From positions 1 to 8,589 of the forward strand of contig CALVZR010000047.1 of NCBI GenBank assembly GCA_944372565.1: DNA of 8,589 nucleotides. Reading direction: 5' to 3'. This document shows positions 5,436-8,589 of the stretch, in pieces. Each line of letters starts with the position of its first letter. The stretch's first letter is position 1. Position numbers and translations under genes: made by a program. The notes under the pieces are model-generated. The model was not told the DNA's origin, ran no database searches, and saw nothing but the letters and a program-made list of their open reading frames with translations. Source of the stretch: an uncultured Clostridia bacterium (GTDB lineage Bacteria; Bacillota; Clostridia; Christensenellales; Borkfalkiaceae).

Positions 5436-7493
5436 GTGAACGACAAAATCAGAAACCGGTTCGTAAAGGGGATATACGTCAACCGCGAATACAGCTGGCT
5501 GCTGTTCGACAGGCGTGTGCTCGACCAGGCGCGCGACCTCACCAACCCCCTCCTCGAACGATGCAAATTCTTATCGATCGCGGGCTCCAATCTCGACGAG
5601 TTTTTTATGGTGCGGGTGGGGAGTTTGTATAACGAAAACCTCTCCGAGCCCGAGGAAACGGAAAACAAGACCGACCTCACCGCCGCGAAACAGCTCGAAG
5701 GCATCTGCGCCGAGGTGAAGGAATTTTACGCCGACCGCGCGGCGTGCTGGAAACAGCTTTCCAAAGAGCTTTCCAAAAACGGCGTGCGCATCCTGCGCGC
5801 GGAACATTTCACGCCGCGGCAGAAAGAGGAGTGCAAGGCGGTTTTTATGACGCACGTTCTGCCCCTCCTTTCGCTTATGGTGCTGGACGCGAAACACCCG
5901 CTTATGCAGTTCGAAAATATGAAAAGCTACATGCTTTTCGACCTCGAACGGGACGGGCGGCGCATGGTGGGCGTGATGGCTATCAACTCCGCGCTCGACC
6001 GCCTGTATAAGATCGGCGGCGGGGAAAACGTGCGCCTCGTGCCCCTCGAAGAGCTCGTGCGGGCGTTCGGGCATCACGCCTTTTTGGGTTACACCGTGAA
6101 CGGGAAGATGATGATGCGCGTCACGCGGAACGCCGATTTCGATACCGATATCGACGATTCCGATCTCGAACGGGATTTTTCCGAAATTATGAAAAAGAAG
6201 GTGGAATCGCGCGCGAAACTCAACGTCGTGCGGCTGGAAATCGACTGCGAGGATTCCCGGCTCAAAACCTTCGCGATGAAACTTCTGAAACTCAATCCGA
6301 AATTCTGTTTCAAAGACGAGCGGTTTTTCGATTATAAATTTCTCTTTTCCCTCGATAAATTCCTGCCGAAGGAACGGAGCGCCCCCCTGAAATATCCGCC
6401 CTTCCGCGGCGCGGTGGCGAAAAATCTTACGGGCGTGCCCCTCATCGACACGGTTTTTGAAAAGGATATTTTCCTTTCCTATCCGTACGACGCGATGACC
6501 CCGCTCGTCAACCTTCTGGAAGAATGCGCCGCGGATAAGCGGGTAACTTCGATTAAGATCACCATCTACCGCCTGGCGAACCATTCCCGCATCGCCGAAC
6601 TCTTGTGCAAGGCGAGCGAAAACGGAAAGCAGGTAACCGTGGTCATCGAACTGTGCGCGCGGTTCGACGAAGAGAACAATATGTATTTCGCGAGCAAATT
6701 GCAGGAAGCGGGGTGCACCATCATCTACGGTATGGAAAATTACAAGGTGCATTCCAAAATCCTTTCCGTGGTGCTCAAAGAGGCGGACAGCATCCGCTAC
6801 ATCACGCACATCGGCACGGGCAATTATAACGAATCGACGAGCAAGCAATATACCGATCTGAACATCATCACGGCGGATCGGCAGATCGGGGAGGACGCGG
6901 TGAGCTTTTTCAACAACATCGCCATCTGCAATACCGATTTCGAATACAACCGCCTGCTGGTCGCCCCCGAAACGCTCAAATCGGGGCTGATCGCCCTCAT
7001 CGACGGCGAAATCGAAAAGGCGAAGGACAAAAAAGAAGGGTTTATTCTCGCCAAGATGAACAGCCTGAGGGACAAGGTCATCATCGACAAGCTCGCGGAG
7101 GCGAGCGAGGCGGGGGTGAAAATCGAACTCATCGTGCGGGGGATCTGCTGCCTTTTGCCCGAAGTGCCCAAAAAGACGGAAAACATCCGCGTGATCAGCA
7201 TCGTGGGGAGATTTCTCGAACACTCCCGCGTGTATTGTTTCGGCAGGGGCGAAGAGCGGAAAATGTACATTTCCAGCGCGGATTTAATGACGAGAAACAC
7301 CGACAAGCGCGTGGAGATCGCCGCGCCCGTGCTCGATAACGACATTGCGGAGGAGATCCTCGGCATTCTCGAACTCATGCTGGCGGACAACGTGAAGGCG
7401 AAAAAACTGTGCGCGGACTGCGTTTACCGCAGGGTGGAAACGCTGGGCGCGCCCGTGGACGCGCAGGCGCGGCTGCTGCAGAAAAACGATTGA
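5436..7493 (+). CDS. ppk1: Polyphosphate kinase PPK1
   Basis: A full-length 685-residue enzyme (E. coli PPK is of almost the same length). PPK1 reversibly transfers the gamma-phosphate of ATP to inorganic polyphosphate through a phosphohistidine intermediate. The N-terminal block NREYSWLLFDRRVL (16-29) and AGSNLDEFFMVRVG (49-62, nucleotide-contacting Asn52) are present. The first phospholipase-D-like domain has DIFLSYPYDAMTPL, SIKITIYRLA, VVIELCARFDEENN and YKVHSKI, with His439 corresponding to the phosphorylated His435 of E. coli, followed by HIGTGNYNESTSKQYTDL. The second domain has RGICCLLPE, SIVGRFLEHSRVYCFG with His596 (E. coli His592) and YISSADLMTRNTDKRVE. No key residue is missing. 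The start is GTG with AAGGAG 8 bases upstream. It is the last gene of the operon, 12 bases after the Ppx-like gene, and is followed by terminators at 7541-7608. Confidence 0.98.
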   Translation: MNDKIRNRFVKGIYVNREYSWLLFDRRVLDQARDLTNPLLERCKFLSIAGSNLDEFFMVRVGSLYNENLSEPEETENKTDLTAAKQLEGICAEVKEFYADRAACWKQLSKELSKNGVRILRAEHFTPRQKEECKAVFMTHVLPLLSLMVLDAKHPLMQFENMKSYMLFDLERDGRRMVGVMAINSALDRLYKIGGGENVRLVPLEELVRAFGHHAFLGYTVNGKMMMRVTRNADFDTDIDDSDLERDFSEIMKKKVESRAKLNVVRLEIDCEDSRLKTFAMKLLKLNPKFCFKDERFFDYKFLFSLDKFLPKERSAPLKYPPFRGAVAKNLTGVPLIDTVFEKDIFLSYPYDAMTPLVNLLEECAADKRVTSIKITIYRLANHSRIAELLCKASENGKQVTVVIELCARFDEENNMYFASKLQEAGCTIIYGMENYKVHSKILSVVLKEADSIRYITHIGTGNYNESTSKQYTDLNIITADRQIGEDAVSFFNNIAICNTDFEYNRLLVAPETLKSGLIALIDGEIEKAKDKKEGFILAKMNSLRDKVIIDKLAEASEAGVKIELIVRGICCLLPEVPKKTENIRVISIVGRFLEHSRVYCFGRGEERKMYISSADLMTRNTDKRVEIAAPVLDNDIAEEILGILELMLADNVKAKKLCADCVYRRVETLGAPVDAQARLLQKND

Positions 7494-7513
7494 AAATTAC
7501 ATAAAAAAGCAAA

Positions 7514-7535
7514 GCTCTCCGCAAAGGCGGGGAGC
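7514..7535 (-). terminator. Likely terminator of the recombinase gene (minus strand)
   Basis: A 9-bp stem (7514-7522 with 7527-7535, loop AAAG) is followed on the minus strand by TTTGCTTTTTTAT. On the minus strand one pair is an A-C mismatch; on the plus strand it is a G-U pair. It lies about 75 bases after the recombinase stop and 20 bases after the ppk1 stop, so it sits between the two converging genes. Confidence 0.6.
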
Positions 7536-7540
7536 AAAGA

Positions 7541-7578
7541 AAACGGAGCGTTTAAAGAAAAGCGCTCCGTTTTTTTTT
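7541..7578 (+). terminator. Intrinsic terminator of the pfk-ppx-ppk operon
   Basis: A 10-bp perfect stem, AAACGGAGCG (7541-7550) with CGCTCCGTTT (7563-7572), runs into a T tract at 7570-7578. It is the strongest terminator in the window and closes the operon 48 bases after the ppk1 stop. Confidence 0.92.
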
Positions 7579-7608
7579 CGCGGTTGCGCGCAACACCGCG
7601 TTTTTTTT
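7579..7608 (+). terminator. Second, tandem intrinsic terminator
   Basis: CGCGGT (7579-7584) pairs with ACCGCG (7595-7600) around a 10-nt loop and is followed by eight T residues (7601-7608). The 12 bases GTTGCGCGCAAC (7583-7594) are a perfect palindrome, so an alternative fold exists. It directly abuts the first terminator and the recombinase stop codon at 7610-7612, so it probably blocks read-through into antisense of the recombinase. Confidence 0.75.
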
Positions 7609-7609
7609 C

Positions 7610-8239
7610 TTACAGGGACTGTTTTTTTTCGGAAAACGCGGCGGAAGAGAGGCAGCGGTGCATATGATAGTAAAAGTTGGAAATTTTCAGTCCGGAGGAG
7701 GAGAGCGCGCCTTTTAAGGAGATTTCCTTTTCGCTGAACGCACGGGCGATATCGGCAAACTGCGGGGTGTAGATCGTGGGCGGCCTGCCGAAACGCACGC
7801 CGCGCGCCTTGGCGAGGGCGATGCCCTCCGCCTGCCGCGCGCGGATGTTTTCGCGCTCGTTTTCCGCCACGAAGGAGAGAACCTGCAAAACGATATCGGA
7901 GATGAATTTCCCGATGAGGGTATCCGCCTTGGCGCGGGTATCTAAAAGGGGCATATCGAGCACGAGGATATCGGCGCGTATCTTTTTGGTGATGCGGCTC
8001 CGTTCCTCGATAATCATATTGTAGTTGCGGCCGAGGCGGTCGATGGATTTTATCACAACGAGATCTCCCGCCCGCAGTTTTTTGAGCATCCTGTCGTATC
8101 CTTTGCGCTCGAAATCCTTGCCGCTCTTTTTGTCGCTGTAAATAAATTTGCGCTCTATGCCGAATTCGAGAAAGGATTCGATCTGCCTCGTGAGGTTCTG
8201 ATCGCGCGCGGAAACGCGCGCGTATGCGTAGATTTTCAT
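7610..8239 (-). CDS. Small serine recombinase (resolvase/invertase family)
   Basis: A 209-residue site-specific recombinase of the Tn3 resolvase/Hin invertase type, which breaks and rejoins DNA through a phosphoserine link. The catalytic set is complete and at the same numbers as in gamma-delta resolvase: Arg8, Ser10 (in YARVSARDQNLTRQ), Arg45 (DKKSGKDFERKG), Asp67, Arg68 and Arg71 (SIDRLGRN). The long dimer helix follows (about 103-138). RFGRPPTI at 149-156 is the arm that lies in the minor groove, and a small helix-turn-helix domain fills about 160-195. The start is ATG at 8239; AAGGAG (8254-8259) stands 14 bases upstream, a rather long gap. A -10 (TATTCT, 8278-8283, with extended TG) lies upstream but has a poor -35. 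No transposase or transposon ends are visible, so it may be a chromosomal invertase, a solitary resolvase, or the remnant of an element that continues to the right. Confidence 0.95.
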   Translation of the reverse strand: MKIYAYARVSARDQNLTRQIESFLEFGIERKFIYSDKKSGKDFERKGYDRMLKKLRAGDLVVIKSIDRLGRNYNMIIEERSRITKKIRADILVLDMPLLDTRAKADTLIGKFISDIVLQVLSFVAENERENIRARQAEGIALAKARGVRFGRPPTIYTPQFADIARAFSEKEISLKGALSSSGLKISNFYYHMHRCLSSAAFSEKKQSL

Positions 8240-8277
8240 CGGTAAAAAAAGTACTCCTTAATCTTTTGTATATGTAC

Positions 8278-8306
8278 AGAATAGCATTTTTTTGGAATTT
8301 TTTGAG
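8278..8306 (-). promoter_or_regulatory. Possible recombinase promoter
   Basis: On the minus strand TATTCT (8278-8283) is preceded by TGC (8284-8286), an extended -10. At a 17-bp spacing the -35 would be CTCAAA (8301-8306), only half matching consensus. Transcription would start near 8271, about 30 nt before the ATG. The weak -35 fits low or regulated expression. Confidence 0.45.
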
Positions 8307-8334
8307 AGAAAATGTTGAAATGAAATGTAAAAAA

Positions 8335-8353
8335 TTCGCCCGTAAAAGGCGAA
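8335..8353 (-). terminator. Terminator-like hairpin upstream of the recombinase
   Basis: TTCGCC (8335-8340) pairs with GGCGAA (8348-8353) around a 7-nt loop. On the minus strand the stem is followed by TTTTTT. The stem is only 6 bp, so strength is doubtful. It could insulate the recombinase promoter from leftward transcription. Confidence 0.4.
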
Positions 8354-8360
8354 AATAAGA

Positions 8361-8376
8361 AAAACGTATACGTTTT
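8361..8376. promoter_or_regulatory. Perfect 16-bp palindrome, possible recombinase site or operator
   Basis: AAAACGTATACGTTTT is a perfect palindrome with a central AT dinucleotide. Taken as 12 + 2 + 12 (8356-8381), the two half-sites agree at 9 of 12 positions. A-rich half-sites around a self-complementary 2-bp core are the form of small serine recombinase crossover sites, and the recombinase gene starts about 120 bp away. An operator for a dimeric repressor is the alternative. Confidence 0.45.
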
Positions 8377-8427
8377 ACCCATATGCGCGCGGAAAAACAG
8401 CAAAAGCGTAATTTTTCTGATTTCGCA

Positions 8428-8461
8428 AAAACGCCGCAATATCCCATCAATGCGGCGTTTT
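8428..8461. terminator. Bidirectional terminator-like hairpin
   Basis: An 11-bp perfect stem, AAAACGCCGCA (8428-8438) with TGCGGCGTTTT (8451-8461), has a 12-nt loop. T runs follow on both strands (TTTT on plus, TTTTT on minus), so it may terminate transcription from either side. It stands between the recombinase and the rightward promoter and would separate the two units. A wider 9-bp inverted repeat, AAAAGCGTA (8402-8410) with TACGCTTTT (8490-8498), encloses it. Confidence 0.55.
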
Positions 8462-8462
8462 C

Positions 8463-8479
8463 ATGACAGAATGTGTCAT
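8463..8479. promoter_or_regulatory. Operator-like inverted repeat
   Basis: ATGACA-N5-TGTCAT is a perfect 17-bp dyad centred about 46 bp upstream of the -35 box at 8514. The spacing of half-sites suits a dimeric helix-turn-helix regulator binding on one face of the DNA. The regulator is unknown. Confidence 0.4.
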
Positions 8480-8513
8480 TTTGTAAAAGTACGCTTTTTT
8501 TGAAAAATAAATA

Positions 8514-8542
8514 TTGACATAATTTGGAAATAATGTTATAAT
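8514..8542 (+). promoter_or_regulatory. Consensus promoter reading out of the right edge
   Basis: TTGACA (8514-8519), a 17-bp spacer and TATAAT (8537-8542) with extended TG at 8534-8535, preceded by an AT-rich tract (8494-8513) that could act as an UP element. It is divergent from the recombinase. Transcription would start near 8549; the remaining 40 bases are AT-rich leader without a start codon or ribosome binding site, so the gene lies beyond the window. Confidence 0.85.
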
Positions 8543-8589
8543 TTGAAAAACAAATCGAATTATTTATTTGCGTTTTTGCTTTTTCAGAA

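Noticed and set aside
5571..7223. A 550-codon open frame on the minus strand
   Set aside because: It lies antisense to ppk1, whose motifs are complete. Its product is rich in His, Arg, Phe and Asp as expected from the complement of GC-rich codons, with no family motif and no ribosome binding site.
7497..8450. A 317-codon minus-strand frame overlapping the recombinase
   Set aside because: It shares DNA with the recombinase in another frame; the recombinase frame carries all catalytic residues and a ribosome binding site.
8240..8589. A Tn3-type res site with three TGTC-ended subsites
   Set aside because: TGTC/GACA motifs occur (8463-8479, 8514-8519), but their spacing does not give the usual 28, 34 and 25 bp subsites, so a full res site is not supported.
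1..8589. CRISPR arrays, tRNA or rRNA genes, and insertion sequences
   Set aside because: No regularly spaced repeats, no cloverleaf or rRNA sequence, and no transposase frame or terminal inverted repeats with target duplications were found.

Overview
The window looks like chromosomal DNA from a GC-rich member of the Bacillota, most likely an uncultured gut-type Clostridia lineage. This rests on Clostridia-like versions of SecA, PFK and PPK1, AAGGAG/GGAGG ribosome binding sites, sigma-A-type promoters (TTGACA, 17 bp, TATAAT), and an exported lipoprotein with a Cys/His knuckle of a kind I recall from that group. The taxonomy is inference, not proof.

Layout from left to right. (1) 1-569: the 3' end of secA, closed by an intrinsic terminator. 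(2) 570-833: an intergenic region with a near-consensus promoter and a leader hairpin. (3) 834-2370: a predicted lipoprotein gene broken by a +1 frameshift near 1608. The break lies inside an AT-rich block (about 1240-1900) that differs sharply from its GC-rich ends. (4) 2371-3007: about 640 bp without a convincing gene. It holds a nested inverted repeat, short direct repeats, a promoter-like site over a 15-bp palindrome, several GC-rich hairpins, and the perfect promoter of the next operon. (5) 3008-7493: a compact three-gene operon of a 6-phosphofructokinase, a divergent Ppx/GppA-like protein with a long Lys/Ala/Pro-rich tail, and polyphosphate kinase PPK1. Two plus-strand intrinsic terminators in tandem follow it. 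(6) 7610-8239, minus strand: a small serine recombinase with a complete catalytic set. (7) 8240-8589: a divergent control region with a perfect 16-bp palindrome, further inverted repeats and a consensus promoter that fires out of the right edge.

How the genes fit together: PPK1 makes (or reverses) polyphosphate from ATP. The Ppx/GppA-like protein is placed to degrade or sense polyphosphate or (p)ppGpp, although its phosphate-binding loops are altered. The PFK sets the committed step of glycolysis. The shared promoter, short gaps and shared terminators suggest that glycolytic flux and the polyphosphate store are expressed together. The most notable points are the Ala in place of the Mg-ATP Asp in the PFK, the altered loops and basic tail of the Ppx-like protein, the broken mosaic lipoprotein gene, and a palindrome next to the recombinase that is built like a serine-recombinase crossover site.
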